From Acytostelium subglobosum LB1 (Eukaryota > Evosea > Eumycetozoa > Acytosteliales > Acytosteliaceae): a stretch of DNA of 64,000 bases. Both the position numbers and the translations under genes were made by a program. Below the pieces are notes generated by a model. It ran no database searches. It was given only the letters and a program-made list of their open reading frames with translations, and was not told the DNA's origin. The stretch lies in the NCBI RefSeq assembly GCF_000787575.1, contig NW_012236519.1, positions 516,256 to 580,255 of the forward strand. Direction: 5' to 3'. Below, piece after piece: positions 49,076 through 62,140 of the stretch (the first letter of the stretch is position 1; each line of letters begins with the position of its first letter).

Positions 49076-50728
49076 TTTACTTCTTAAATCTGATCGATCG
49101 AGATATATGAGTGCTGTGTGTGTGTATGTGATTATGAATGATTATTGATCAATCATTCAATCTGGAAATCCACGGGTAATGGTAATGGTTGTATTATTTG
49201 TAGTAGTTGTAACTCTCTCTCTATTTGTTGTAGTTGTAATAATAATATATTTGGTGTTGGTCGATGATGATGATGAAGGTGATGATGTGATTGATTGATT
49301 GGAGATGGTTTGTTGGATAGATAATGAATGAATGGATGATGGATGATGGATTGATGATGTGATATAATATAATGTATATTAATAACACTTAATAATAAGT
49401 GTTTGATTGATTGATTGATTGGTTGGTAAGACCTACTATGGTCGATCAACCGACTAATTGTGGGACCTGATTGATTGATAGAGTGAGTGTATTAATTGTA
49501 GTAATAGTAGTAGTAGTAGTACCTGTATATAAATATATTAATGTGAGTATTAAATTTATCAGGTGATGTTGATCAAGTCGACGGATGGATTGGTTCTTCC
49601 TCTGAGGATAATGAATGGCTTAGGGGGATGGGTGGTGGATTGATGGTTGGAGGGTGGTATTATTATTACAAAGATAACGGTAATATTAACAAAGACATAA
49701 TGTGTTGTGTGTGTGTGATTGTATATCTATGTGTGGATGGATGGAAGTGGTATGAATGATAGTGTTAGTTCACACATCACAATCATACCCACACACTTAC
49801 ACACATACACACAATTATTATTAACCATCATATTCATTCATTCATTTATTCATGACTAACCAACCACCATTATCATTTGAATAATACAACAACAATACAA
49901 CACAATGGTCGTTAACATAAAAAGACGCAATGTTATAATGATGTTGTTGATGTTGTGTATTATTATTAGTTTCCAACCAACTTGTCCAAAAAAAACTGTC
50001 ATTTGATTTGTCGACTAATGAATGATAGTGGACGGCATCGATCAAATTAAACGACACACATGTACAGTGGGGGGCATAAATCTTCAAACACGATTGATTT
50101 AAGGGTGTGTGTGTGTGTGTGGTAATGAGTTGAGGTGTGTGAGTGAGAGATGATCATCACCCAGGTTATGGATGATCACCATGGAGATCTGAAACTACTA
50201 CAGAGATACACTTACTTCATTTATGACAAGGTCCCTAGTGTTGTTAATTAACTAGGTGGATGGATGGATGGATGGTTGATGGTGTCAGACGAAGGATGAT
50301 GTAAAGTGAAGTCACACACTGATACAACAACCCTGTTGATCTCTTGTCTAAGGTATGTATGCAGGTAGGCAAAGATATATATATACCACACTCGGAGTCC
50401 GACTGATCATCGTGTAGTGATTTTGTGTGATTGATTGATTGAATAAATGATTGAGTTAATGAATGAATGAAAGATGTGAGTGTGATCCAATGTCTTGCTG
50501 TACATTGTTCATTCACCAACTCCATCCCCAGTCCCAGTCTGTTCGCAACATCTTTCATTTCAAATCAAACATTGCATTTCCCATCTTAATATATATTTGT
50601 ATAACTTCATCATTCAATCATTCAATCAATCACTCTTTGTATATATACCTATCTAACAGTGAATTGTGATCACTACTACTTGTATATTCATTCAATCAAT
50701 CATTCAAAATACATATAACTCTTAAGCA
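49076..50728. other. Intergenic region, 1.65 kb
   Basis: Dense simple sequence: GATGATG (49265-49300), ATTG tracts, AGT triplets near 49505, (GT)n at 50105-50120, GGAT repeats near 50255. No coding signal recognised. It separates two divergent genes. Confidence 0.4.
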
Positions 50729-52255
50729 ATGATGGAATCAAACAGATTGCAAGCCCAGAACGTGGGCATCTTAGCCATGGAAATATACTTCCCAAGCACA
50801 TACGTCTCTCAGTCTGAGTTAGGTATGTGTACCAACACTCTATCTATCCACCCATCGATCAATCACTCACTCAATCCCTCAATCATACAACAGAGACATT
50901 CGACGGTATCCCAGAGGGCAAGTACACAAAGGGATTGGGCCAGACAAACATGGCTTGCGTTGGTGATAGAGAGGATATTGTGTCGATGGCATTGAACTCG
51001 GTGACATTGCTCATGTCCAAGAATAATGTGCCATACACAAAGATTGGTAGGATGGAGGTCGGCACTGAGACCATCATTGATAAGTCAAAGTCGATCAAGA
51101 CGCATCTGATGTCGCTGTTCCAGGAGCATGGCAACACGAGCATTGAGGGAATCGACACGTTCAACGCATGCTATGGTGGCACGTCCGCTTTGTTCAACAG
51201 CGTTCAGTGGATGGAGAGCAGCTATTGGGATGGTCGCTACGCGCTCGTCATCACTGGAGACATTGCCGTCTATGCCAAGGGCCCTGCTCGTCCCACTGGT
51301 GGCGCCGGTGTCGTTGCCATTCTGGTCGGCCCCAACGCACCACTCGTCATGGAGCAAGGTCTGCGCGGCACTCACATGGAGAACGTCTATGATTTCTACA
51401 AGCCCGACGGCAAGAGCGAGTATCCCTACGTCGATGGCAAGCTGTCGATCGAGTGCTACTTCCGTGCACTGGATATCTGTTACGCCAACTACAAGGCGGC
51501 GTTCGAGAGGAAGCATAACACTCCATTCTCCATGGACAACGTCGACTACAGCGTACTGCACTCTCCATTTGGCCGCTTGGTGCAAAAGTCTTTCGGCAGG
51601 ATGTACTTCAACGACTACGTGCTGGCTGGCGGGCCAGCCGACCCCAACCACAGGATGAAGTCGCACTTCCAGGAGTTCGATTCCATTGGTCTGGGAAAGG
51701 AGTCGTATGCCAACCCCAAGCTCGAGCAGGCTGTGCTCAAGATCTCTGAACAAGACTACAATTCCAAGGTGGCGCCAGCTTCCACCCTGCCAAAGGAGCT
51801 TGGCAACTGTTACAGTGGCTCGGTCTATGCCGGCATCCTGTCACTGCTCACCAATGTCGAGCAGTTGGACAACAAGCGTATCCTGATCTTCTCCTATGGC
51901 TCTGGTCTGGCCGCCTCATTCTTCTCGTTCAGGGGTAACGGAGCAGCCCAGAATCCCGACTTCCCCTCGACAACCAACATTGGCAAGATCGCCAACATCA
52001 CTCAGCGTCTTGCCGACAGAACCAAGATCACTCCTGAGGAGTTCACAAAGGTAAGGACATCCATTAATGTAATCAATCCTTACACATTACTAATACATTA
52101 CACCATCATCGTCAATCCAGAAACTTCAATACAGAGAGGACAATTGTACTAAATCAGCCTATACTCCAGCCGACACAACCGATGGCATTGCGGCTGGACA
52201 TTACTACCTAGACAGAGTGGATGACAAGCTCATCAGACATTACTCCAAGAAGTGA
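50729..52255 (+). CDS. hgsA: Hydroxymethylglutaryl-CoA synthase (461 aa)
   Basis: Exons 50729-50822, 50894-52050 and 52121-52255, phases 1 and 0. It starts MMESNRLQAQNVGILAMEIY. The catalytic Cys is about residue 124 in DTFNACYGG, the general-base Glu lies in GRMEVGTETI, and the His lies in HSPFGRLVQKSF, as in the thiolase-fold HMG-CoA synthases. It condenses acetyl-CoA with acetoacetyl-CoA to give HMG-CoA, the committed entry to the mevalonate pathway (sterols, isoprenoids, dictyostelid cytokinin precursors). There is no mitochondrial presequence, so it is probably the cytosolic form. Length is normal. Confidence 0.96.
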
Positions 52256-52453
52256 GGAAGTATGTATGATGCAATGTGGCGATGAATGGCCAGGCGAGTT
52301 ACTACGCTGCTCGCCTGTCGACTACACTCAATGCGCAGAACCCAATAAACAGGTTGGAGATATGTCGACTGTAATGTAATGTAATGTTATGTGCGTAGAA
52401 GGAGTGAACACAGGTCTAGACCCTTGTTTATAAATATATATTTGATTGATGGT

Positions 52454-53998
52454 CTATTGTTTGGCAGTTCCTGCAACATCAATTGGTGCATCCAATCGTA
52501 TTGGCGTTGAGGGGCAACAATGATAGTTGTCGGCAAAGATGTTGGCGACGCGAATACCTAGACCATCGATGTTCCTGGTGTTCTCAAGGTTGGCGAGCAC
52601 AGACACGACCACTCCATTGTTTGGCAGGATCACAAGGACACTGCTGCCGCCTACCGCTCCACCAGTATGATAGACGATCTTCTCCTTCAACGACACCATC
52701 TCGTTGGGATTGGATGAAGTGGACGACCTGTGGCCATGGCTGCTGGGTCCTTGTGCGTGGGCATTGGGTACAATCACCCAACCAAGTCCGTATGCGAGCT
52801 CCTTTCCATCGTCCAACTTCTGTGGTGTGAATAGCTTCTCGAGAGTCGGACGTTTCACTAGGCGGCCACTGATGAGCGATGTACCAAACTTGCACAGATC
52901 CTGGGCGGTGGACACGAAGCCGCCGCCCGCCCATTTGTATGATGAGTTGGCATACTCTGCGTTTACCAACTGTGGGTTTGGCGATGGCCAGCTGTCCGAA
53001 GTCTCGCGGGGCTTCTCCACGATGAGCGCGTACTGCTTTGAGCGGTTGGTTATGATTTGGTCTGGATGGTCGCCAAAGGTGTCCATCATGCCAGAGGGAT
53101 CAAACACCCTGCGTCTCATAAAGGACAGGAACTCCTGTGAGGCAGCCTCTTCAATCACTGTTCCTAGAGCAGTGTAGCCAAAGGTTGTGTAGTTGAAGCT
53201 TTGGCCGGGTCGGGCATCGGGTCCAACCCACGGACTCTCCTTGAAGATGTCCATCGGGTGAGGATGTCCTTTGGGATTGTCCGACTTGGCCGAGACGTAC
53301 TTTTGGACGCTGTAGAACTCGGTTTGAGCCTTGCCCTTCATATAGTGACGGATACCACTCTGGTGACATGCGAGATGACGAACTGTGATGGGTACATCCG
53401 GATGATCGGGATGCGTTGGGAAGTGTGGAAGATACTTTTGAATCGGGTCGTTCAGGTCAAGCTTGCCCGAATCAACCAGTATGCCCATTGCCGATGAGGT
53501 CAACGACTTGGAGATGCTTGCGATCCTCATCTTTGTCGATGGCTGTACCTTGAGTCCATTCTCAACATCGCTATAGCCTAGCTCAGTGTGCCAGACAGTC
53601 TGACCGCGCACCATCACACAGACGGAGACACCAGGCACACAGGCCATCTCCTTCCACGCGATCACCTCCTTGTTGGCCAGTCGACCCGCCAATCGGGCTT
53701 GATCCTTGGTGATATAGCAATTGATCTGATCTTTAGTGTTTCCCCAAGTTGGGAAGTCCGGAGCTGACGTGTCGTCGTCATTCGCAGCATTGGCATTGGC
53801 TCTGGCGGATGTATCCAAACAGAGAGCAATAGAAGGTTGGAAGAAGATACGATCGGCAAGAGTAGCATACATCTTGCTAAAGAAGTAGGGGTTATCACCC
53901 TGTCTATGTTGTTGCATATTGCTAATGACATGATTGGTTGCGGCAAGGGAGACAATGGCACCTCCACCCATCACAACCCTATTGAATAAACGATTCAT
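52454..53998 (-). CDS. LACTB-like mitochondrial serine beta-lactamase-fold protein (514 aa)
   Basis: A single uninterrupted frame. The N-terminus (MNRLFNRVVMGGG) is basic and hydrophobic, compatible with mitochondrial targeting and a membrane anchor. The active-site motif S161-I-S-K164 lies in RIASISKSLTS, the Y-containing second motif in FNYTTFGYTALG, and the third motif is HTGG in VYHTGGAVGG. These are the class C beta-lactamase/penicillin-binding-protein motifs, and the SISKSLT context is characteristic of LACTB. Animal LACTB is a mitochondrial intermembrane-space protease that forms filaments. It is convergent with the HMG-CoA synthase gene (198-bp gap). Confidence 0.9.
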   Translation of the reverse strand: MNRLFNRVVMGGGAIVSLAATNHVISNMQQHRQGDNPYFFSKMYATLADRIFFQPSIALCLDTSARANANAANDDDTSAPDFPTWGNTKDQINCYITKDQARLAGRLANKEVIAWKEMACVPGVSVCVMVRGQTVWHTELGYSDVENGLKVQPSTKMRIASISKSLTSSAMGILVDSGKLDLNDPIQKYLPHFPTHPDHPDVPITVRHLACHQSGIRHYMKGKAQTEFYSVQKYVSAKSDNPKGHPHPMDIFKESPWVGPDARPGQSFNYTTFGYTALGTVIEEAASQEFLSFMRRRVFDPSGMMDTFGDHPDQIITNRSKQYALIVEKPRETSDSWPSPNPQLVNAEYANSSYKWAGGGFVSTAQDLCKFGTSLISGRLVKRPTLEKLFTPQKLDDGKELAYGLGWVIVPNAHAQGPSSHGHRSSTSSNPNEMVSLKEKIVYHTGGAVGGSSVLVILPNNGVVVSVLANLENTRNIDGLGIRVANIFADNYHCCPSTPIRLDAPIDVAGTAKQ

Positions 53999-54806
53999 TA
54001 TTCTACTGTCTGTCTGTCTTGCTCCTCCTATGCTGCTTATTGTGATAGGAGTATGATCGATTGATGATAATGTATGAGCGATATATGTGATAAAGTAGTT
54101 GTATCTTTATCTCGGTGTGATTGGATGTTTGATTGTGTGTGTGATCATACACACATTCTGATTGATCAGTGTGTGAAGCACTGATTGATGACCACTCACC
54201 CTACCCATACACACACAACTACCATTACATTACACCGAGATAGTTGGTCAGGTGGATGACTGTATGTCATAGGCCCCTATGATCATACGTCGGATGGGTC
54301 TGAGAGACATCGGCAAAGTATACTATAATAACATAAAATGATGTATCGGGTTGATGACTTTGTGACCTCCCATCAGATTGTATTGGCAATGTGTGGTCAC
54401 TCTCTCATACACTCCATTGAGCTTGCGATTTATTTATATATGATTGATGACTGATCAGTGGTATTGACAAATGAAATGGCATTGCATAGACGATGGTGCC
54501 TACACCGTACCGCCTTCCAAGACTTCTTTGGTTGTTGATGATCTGGAATGATGGATACTGGTAAATTAATGATTAAGTATGGGAAGGACTGATAAGGTGG
54601 TGATGGATCTTTAATTGCTTATATTTATTGAGTTGTACAAGGTCATATGTCTTATGTTAATTGACAGATCATGATGTAATTCTCCGTCGATCTTTCGACT
54701 ATATATTCTGGAGCTCGATATGCCAATCATGATTCATCCAACCAATTTAGTAACAAACATTTCCCTGGATTATTAATAATAATAATACTTTATCAACTAA
54801 ACAATA
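53999..54806. other. Divergent intergenic region
   Basis: AT-rich, with ACACAC runs (54145-54220). No gene recognised. Holds promoters of the LACTB-like and methyltransferase genes. Confidence 0.4.
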
Positions 54807-55661
54807 ATGATTGAAAACGAACAACAACAACAACAACAACAAACTCATGATGGAACTTCACACTTGTGGGGTGCAAACTCCACTTCTTACCATTCTACAA
54901 TGAAGGCTGTTGGATTCACTGCAGCCTATTGTACTGATGCATTGGACTTGACAATCGGAGAGAATCTAACAAAGCCATACAAGTTGTTGGATGTTGCCTG
55001 TGGTTATGGAGCCTTGACCATCCAGGCAGCTCAAAGAGTGTCCAAATCCGGTGGATCAATAGTTGGCGTTGATTTTGCACCCGGAATGTTGGAGCAACTC
55101 AAGAGGGAATCGCAAGGCCTGACCAACTTGACCGGAGAATGTATGAATGGAGAGGACCTCAAGATCGATGACAACACATTTGACTACTGCTACTCGGCAT
55201 TTGGACTCATTATCTTTGAGGATCGTGTCAAGGGACTGTCCGAACTCCATCGCGTTGTCAAGCCCAATGGTGAGATTGCCATCACTACCTGGCCATACGA
55301 TTGTGAGCTGTTCACTCTGATGAAGAGATCCTTCCGACGTGTTGTGGACTATGATATCCCAGACGAGGCATTCCAGAGGATCACACTGGGTGATGGAGAG
55401 TTCCTCCGCGAGCAATTCAAGAAGGCAGGATTCACCAAGCCACTCAAGGTCATTACCAAGATACATAACATGGATCTTCCTGTGAATGACATGATGAACT
55501 TCTTTGTTGGACATCCCTTGATCATGATGCTATCCACCTATCTACCAGAAGACAAGCACGACCAATTCCATCCAGCAATCCGTCAAGAGTTGAACCAAAT
55601 GTATCCAGATGGACACATGTGTCTCCCAGTGAGATGTGCCATTGCCATTGGTGAGAAGTAG
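54807..55661 (+). CDS. Class I SAM-dependent methyltransferase (284 aa)
   Basis: A single exon. After a short polyQ stretch (about residues 4-11), the Rossmann-type core shows motif I (LLDVACGYGALT, about 53-64), the acidic residue binding the SAM ribose (VGVDFAPGM), and DDNTFDYCYSAFGLIIF as the post-II segment, followed by LHRVVKPNGEIAITTWP. This is the UbiE/Methyltransf_11 type, usually acting on small molecules. The substrate is not evident. There is no signal peptide or membrane segment. Confidence 0.88.
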   Translation: MIENEQQQQQQQTHDGTSHLWGANSTSYHSTMKAVGFTAAYCTDALDLTIGENLTKPYKLLDVACGYGALTIQAAQRVSKSGGSIVGVDFAPGMLEQLKRESQGLTNLTGECMNGEDLKIDDNTFDYCYSAFGLIIFEDRVKGLSELHRVVKPNGEIAITTWPYDCELFTLMKRSFRRVVDYDIPDEAFQRITLGDGEFLREQFKKAGFTKPLKVITKIHNMDLPVNDMMNFFVGHPLIMMLSTYLPEDKHDQFHPAIRQELNQMYPDGHMCLPVRCAIAIGEK

Positions 55662-56086
55662 GATGTAAGTCTAGATGGAATGTTCTAGCCAAGTCTTGGC
55701 TATCTTGAAATAAATAATAATTGATGACTTGTCACACATAATCCAAGAATGAATTATGACGATTGTGTTGTGTGTGTGGGGGAATGAACATCATTGATAG
55801 TGTTGTTCACACACACACTATGGACCATGGTTTAATTTAGGCCTTTGACCACAAATGGAAAGTAGAGATCTGTTTGTTGGAAGGGGCAAGCCTTGAGACC
55901 TAGGTTATATGTTCAAATAACACAACATCCTTTATTGAACATCCTTTATTCTAAATCCATATTCATTCATTCATTGACATCATTTATTAGTATATTAGTA
56001 TTTATCAACCTTCAAATACAAGGACAAGGTATTCTACTTGGTTATTATTATTATTAGTTACAATCTGGAAGAGTTAGAGAGATAGA
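55662..56086. other. Intergenic region
   Basis: AT-rich flank with a GTGTGTGTGGGG and ACACACACAC pair near 55770-55820. No gene recognised. Confidence 0.4.
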
Positions 56087-59000
56087 ATGACAGAAGCACC
56101 AGAGAAAAAAAAGCATCCATTGCAATGGATGTCAAAGGAGAATCCAAGATTGGCACAAAGTACAGGTGGATTGACTGCTTTCCTAGAACATATGAGGAAG
56201 CATACCTTCTCTACCTCACAACCTCATTCAAAGCCTCGTTTGGTAAAAGAAGGTTCATTGCCAAAGTATGAATCGATTTTGTAGTCAAACAAGAAGTATG
56301 AAGAATGTCATATTAATCAATCATTCAACTTATAAATAATAGGATATCAATAGTAACACCTACTAAGGAGCATTTGAAACCTATTGAAGATGATGAGGCC
56401 AAGAAGAGAGCTGTGTTGTGGGCTGTCCTAGCTTCATACTTGCCAACAGACAAGTTCACATTGCAGAAGGAGTTTGTGAAGCATGTCGAGTATACCTTGG
56501 CACAAACCGAGCATGAAGCTAATGCCTTCTCAGGCTTTGAAGCATTGGCATTATGGTAAGTTCAATCAATCGATCTATCACTCAATCACTCAATCACTAA
56601 CAAGCATACTCAATCATGATGATTAGTACAAGAGATAGATTGATTGAGAGATGGAAGGACACTAGGTTGTACTTTAAACAACATGGAGTGAAGCAGGTAA
56701 ACTACCTGTCTTTGGAGTTCCTACTTGGAAGGTCACTTCAGAATGGTCTGATGTCGCTAGGCCTCGTTGGAAAGTACTCAGAGGCATTGATGGAGCTCGG
56801 TTACCATCTTGAAGACCTCTATGAAGAGGAGCATGACGCCGGTCTAGGCAATGGAGGTCTTGGTCGTCTGGCCGCTTGTTTCATGGACAGCCTTGCCACA
56901 ATGGACTACCCTGCATGTGGCTACGGTCTCCGTTACACCTACGGCATGTTCTTCCAGTCGGTGCAGGACGGAGAGCAGGTCGAGTTGCCCGACTACTGGC
57001 TCAACTATGGCTCGCCTTGGGAGATTGAGCGTCTGGACATCAACTACCAGATCTACTTTGGTGGCTACGTCGAGGAGAACACTGGCGAGGGCGGCAAGAA
57101 GGAGTTTGTGTGGAAGCCCGATGAGACTATCGTCGCAGTCGCCTTTGACTATCCGATCCCAGGCTACAACACATTCAACACGATCAATATTAGATTGTGG
57201 AGTGCCAAGCCATCTAATGAGTTTGATCTGGCCTCGTTCAACAAGGGTGACTACATTGGCTCGATCGAGGAGAAGCAGCGCAGTGAGAACATCACCAACC
57301 TACTCTACCCCAACGACAACACGATGCAGGGCAAGGAGTTGAGACTTCGCCAACAGTACTTCTTTGTCAGTGCCACCATCCAGGACATCGTGACGCACTT
57401 TAAGAACACGCACAAGAACTTTAAGGAGTTCCCAACAATGCATGCCATCCAGCTCAACGACACTCACCCGACCCTGGGCATCCCCGAGTTGATGAGAATC
57501 CTGATGGACGAGGAGGGACTATCCTGGGATGAGGCCTGGGACATCACCACCAAGACCTTCTCCTACACCAACCACACGGTCCTCCCTGAGGCCCTTGAGC
57601 GTTGGTCCGTCTCACTGTTTGAGAAGCTGCTGCCAAGACACCTCAGCATTATCTATGCTATCAATGAGTTCTTCTTGGACCAAGTGGAGGAGAAGTGGCC
57701 AGGACAGGGACAGATCAGAAGAGCCATGTCCATCATCGATGAGTCTGGCGGAAGAACCGTCCGTATGGCCTACCTGGCAATCGTTGGATCACACACCATC
57801 AATGGTGTTGCGGAGCTACACACCGAGTTGATCAAGTCTGATGTGTTCCCATTGTTCTACGAGATGTGGCCACACAAGTTCCAGAACAAGACCAACGGAG
57901 TGACGCCAAGAAGATGGATTCATCAGTGCAATCCACAGCTTAGCACCTTGATCACCAAGACATTGAGCACATCTCGTTGGGTCGTCAACCTAGACATCAT
58001 CAAGGATCTCAGGAAGCATGCCGATGATCCCCTGTTCCACAAGCAGTGGATGGACATCAAGAGAAACAACAAGATCAGGATGGCCAAGCTCATTGAGAAG
58101 GAGACCGAGATCGTCGTCAATGTCGATGCTCTGTTTGACGTGCATGTCAAGCGTTTCCATGAGTACAAGAGACAGTTGCTCAACATCCTGGGTGTGATCA
58201 ATCGCTACCTGGAGATCAAAGCCGGCAAGCCCAAGCAACCTAAGGTGGTGATCTTTGGAGGCAAGGCCGCGCCAGGCTACTTCATGGCCAAGCTCATCAT
58301 CAAACTGATCAACGATGTGGCCGCAGTCATCAACAATGACGCCCAAGTTGGCAACATGCTCAAGATCATATTCATTCCAAACTATGGAGTGTCAAACGCA
58401 GAGATCATTATTCCATCGTCCGATGTATCCGAACATATTTCGACGGCAGGCACAGAGGCCTCAGGTACCAGCAACATGAAGTTCTCAATGAATGGAGGCC
58501 TGATCATTGGCACACTGGACGGCGCCAACATTGAGATCCGTGAGGCCATTGGCAAGGAGAACATGTCCATCTTTGGCGCTGTGGCCAGTGAGATTGCCAA
58601 GATCCAGAAGGAGATCCATGAGGGCACGTTCAAGCCCGACACTCGCTGGCTCGATGTCATCACGGCCATCAAGAAGGGAATGTTTGCCAATGCAGCAGAG
58701 ATGCAGCCAATCTTGGACAGCATCACCAATGGCAGGGACAACTATATCCTGTCGTACGACTTTGTCTCCTACCTCGATGCGCAGAATCAGATCGATCAGG
58801 CCTACCAGGACAAACACAAGTGGGCCAAGATGTCAATTCTTGCATCCGCCGGCTGTGGCAAGTTCAGCTCCGATCGCTCCATTAGGGAGTACGCCGAGCA
58901 GATATGGCATGTTGAGCCATGTCGTCGCTCGGGACCAATCGCCGTGACCAACGAGGAGTACCAATCGATCACAAAGTCTCCAGTGGGAAGTCCATTCGAT

Positions 59001-59141
59001 AAGAACATGAGTCCGATGATTTCAGTCGAGAGATTGACGCCCAACCTGACACCAAAGGGCACAGGCGCACATCCTACCATCCACAAGGATGCCCTTTTGC
59101 CCAAGACAGTCATCAAAGGTTTCCAAGTCAATGAGTCTTGA
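56087..59141 (+). CDS. Glycogen phosphorylase (968 aa)
   Basis: Exons 56087-56265, 56343-56555 and 56627-59141, both junctions phase 2 (2907 nt). An N-terminal extension of about 100 residues precedes the GT35 core. Landmarks are YLSLEFLLGRSLQNGL, the Gly-rich NGGLGRLAACFMDS, and the pyridoxal phosphate lysine at about residue 748 in ASGTSNMKFSMNGG. The sequence ends in a Ser/Thr/Pro-rich extension of about 60 residues. The enzyme phosphorolyses glycogen to glucose-1-phosphate. Dictyostelids use two isoforms, in growth/early development and in culmination, but I cannot say which one this is. Extension residues may be regulatory phosphorylation sites (inference). Confidence 0.95.
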
Positions 59142-59439
59142 TTGATTGATTCTTTGATTGGATGGATGGGTCATCAATCATATTGTTATGCCATATCATT
59201 CCAAATGTATATATTTATAACTCCAAAAATATTAAATCATCAATAATGGATTGATTCCAATCAACCGAAAGTGCACACAACTTGATTGAATGTGTTTGGC
59301 GCGAAGTTGGGCTAATCACACTATTTGCTCAAACCCATAAACTTCAATTATTTTCATTCATTCTAACTTCAGCTGAGATATACAAGTAGGATAGAGATAC
59401 AGATACAGATACAATACAGATACTCAATCATCATCACTC
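59142..59439. other. Intergenic region
   Basis: AT-rich, contains GATACA repeats at 59394-59420 close to the next start codon. Nothing else recognised. Confidence 0.4.
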
Positions 59440-61111
59440 ATGAGTGTATTGCCAAAAGAGACTATCAAGGTTATTGCAGAATGTGTTGGTTTATCCAACT
59501 TGAACGATGAGATTGCAACTCAATTAGCATCAGATGTCGAATACAGAATAAGAGAGATTGCTCAAGTATGATTGATTGATTGATCGGATGAACGAAAGTG
59601 AATGATTGAATGATGATCACTAATATAACAAACGAAACGAAACGAAACAGGAATCAATCAAGTTCATGAAACATTCGAAACGAGAGTATCTGACGACAGA
59701 GGACATTAATCATGCGTTGAAGTTGAGGAATATAGAGGTGCTGTATGGTTATGGAGCGAGCGAACCACATAGGTTCTCAAAGGTACTCAGTCCAACACAG
59801 GCGATCTATTTCATACATGACAGGGAACTGTTGTTTCAAGATATATTGGCTCAGCCTCTGCCAAAGTGTCCGCGCGAACCCTCACTCGCCGCACATTGGC
59901 TGGCGCTGGAGGGCGTGCAGCCACTCATCCCGCAGAACCCTCCCCCTCAGAGCCAGTTCGACACATTCAACAAGAAGCTAAAGATGGATGGCACCGCCAA
60001 TGGCAGCGCATCAGGCGGCGCTGGCGGTAGTGGCAGCGGCAGTGGCAGTGGAGCAGTCTCGACCGTGACCAGCGAACCCCTACAGCCAGCTTCAACATCA
60101 ATCGATGGCGTACCATCGGCCATCGTCAAGCCGACCGTCAAGCACGTGTTGTCCAAGGAGATACAGATGTTCTACGAAAAGATCGTCAGCGCGGTCAAGG
60201 GCGACAATCAGGATCTGTTCGAGGCGGTGCTCGTCAGTCTCAAGCAAGACTCGTCGCTGCACCAGCTGCTGCCCTACTTCACCAACTTCATCTCGCTCCA
60301 GGTCACGCAGAACCTGACCGACCTCAACCTGCTGACGCGTCTGATGCGCATGTCACGCGCCATCCTCGAGTCGGAGCATCTCAAGGCCGAGTTCTATCTG
60401 CACCAGATGATGCCGCCTATCGTCACCTGTCTGGTCGGTCGCAAGCTGTGCCACTCGCCCAACGAGAATCACTGGCAGCTGCGGGACTACGTGGCCAACG
60501 TGCTGCAGCTCATCTGTCGCAAGTACGGCCAGGCCTACCCCACGCTACAGAGTCGTCTGACCAAGACGCTGACACAGACACTCTACGACACGAGCAAGCC
60601 ACTGACTACACATTATGGCGCGATCGTTGGACTGGCGGCACTAGGTCGCAACACCGTCCACAACATCCTCCTACCCTACGTTCCCAAATACTACAAACAA
60701 CTACTCGATCCAGAGTTACACAATGACTCCAATCCCGCCAAACAGTTTGAGGCTGAGCGAGTGTACAATGCATTGATGGTATGACCTGTCACACTCGTTC
60801 GCTCCACGACTCGCTCGATCAATCACTAACTCCATTCAAACAATCAACTCTATCAACTCACTCAGGTGGCTGTTGGAAACTACATGTCATGGCTTTCAGA
60901 AGGCGAGAACATATTGGCAGTGTTGGACATGGAGACACAGAGAGGCCCTGTGGCCTTTGACTACGACTCGATTCTAGCTACACTCAGAAAGGTGTACGCT
61001 GAGCTGTTTGATATCTTTGGCGAGAAGCTCATGGTGTATCTCAAGAGACAGGATGCGATGGACACGACCAACACTACAAACACAGCAAACAGTGTTATGG
61101 TCGAACAATAG
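59440..61111 (+). CDS. taf6: Transcription initiation factor TFIID subunit 6 (TAF6), 499 aa
   Basis: Exons 59440-59565, 59651-60778 and 60866-61111, all phase 0. The N-terminal histone-fold domain (about 1-70: LPKETIKVIAECVGL, DVEYRIREIAQ, KRKYLTTEDI-like HSKREYLTTEDINHAL) continues into the conserved VLYGYGASEPHRF. A Gly/Ser linker (GSASGGAGGSGSGSGSG) follows, then the HEAT-repeat TAF6 C-terminal domain (about 170-460: VLSKEIQMFYEKI, NENHWQLRDYVANVL, THYGAIVGLAALG). TAF6 pairs with TAF9 in TFIID and contacts core promoters. The first exon is short. Confidence 0.95.
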
Positions 61112-62140
61112 AACGAGTAGAATGGCATCCCCATTCCACTTTCATTCATGTAGCAGTAGCAACAACCAAGCAAGCAACAACAATGTGTCCTTTGTATCTT
61201 GGCATCATCATCCTTTGGTACACACTCATTCATTCATTCGTTCATTCAATCAATCGATAGATGTTGAGAAGACAATGATGACGTTGATGGCGATGGCAAT
61301 GATCGATCGCGAGATTGGATGGTAGATACAAGTGGCACATCAGTCTATAGATGTGGTGGCCAAGGGGTGATGGATGTTGATCTGGCTGATTAGAGCACCA
61401 ACAAGCCAAAACCTGTTACGGTAATACGATAACCTTGGACCCTGTCACTGCTCTAGAGGTAAGGATAGATGTGTGTTGCTGTATCAACTGCGAACAGAAC
61501 GACACTGCAATGCACTCACTTGTACACGTTTGGGATATGTATGCCAGCCACTGGCTACCGATGCCTGCCCCTCCATCCAGCCATCCAGCCTGTAGAGAAC
61601 TGAACAGGAACAACTACACATGTAGAGGGGCAGGCAGGCAAGCAGGCAGACAGGTAGACATGCAGACGAGCCACATTTAGAGTCTGGGGAGGTAGATGTA
61701 GAGATGTATAGATGATGATGGGTACACAACCTTTAATGTCGGGGTGCAACTAATCAGAGCTTGTCGTCTTTGCCCACACACACTCACTCACACATCAATA
61801 TAGAAAAGTGATTGACCGGCGATCAATCCATCACTTAGGCGCACTAAAGGATGGATGTTACTCATGCAACAACAGAATAGTGATCGATCACATTAGCTCC
61901 AGATTAATGCAGGAATGGATGGTTGGAGGATAGATGGGATGATTAGGTAGGGGCGTGTACCTGCCCAATCAACCATGTTTAATTAATTAGGTTGGTGAGT
62001 CTCTCCCATTATATCTCTCCTCTCTCATTCATTCATACTATCATTCTCATTCCCAATCCTATATTACCTAAAGCCATTAAGATAACTAAACTCTGCACTC
62101 CAATCAATCAATCAATCAATCAATCATACAATATAATATC
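61112..62140. other. Intergenic region
   Basis: Includes a GGCAGGCAGGCAAGCAGGCA run (about 61628-61650) and CAATCAAT tracts before the homeobox gene. No gene recognised. Confidence 0.4.

Noticed and set aside
53201-53497. 98-aa frame opposite the LACTB-like gene
   Set aside because: Antisense shadow of a long, motif-complete coding region.
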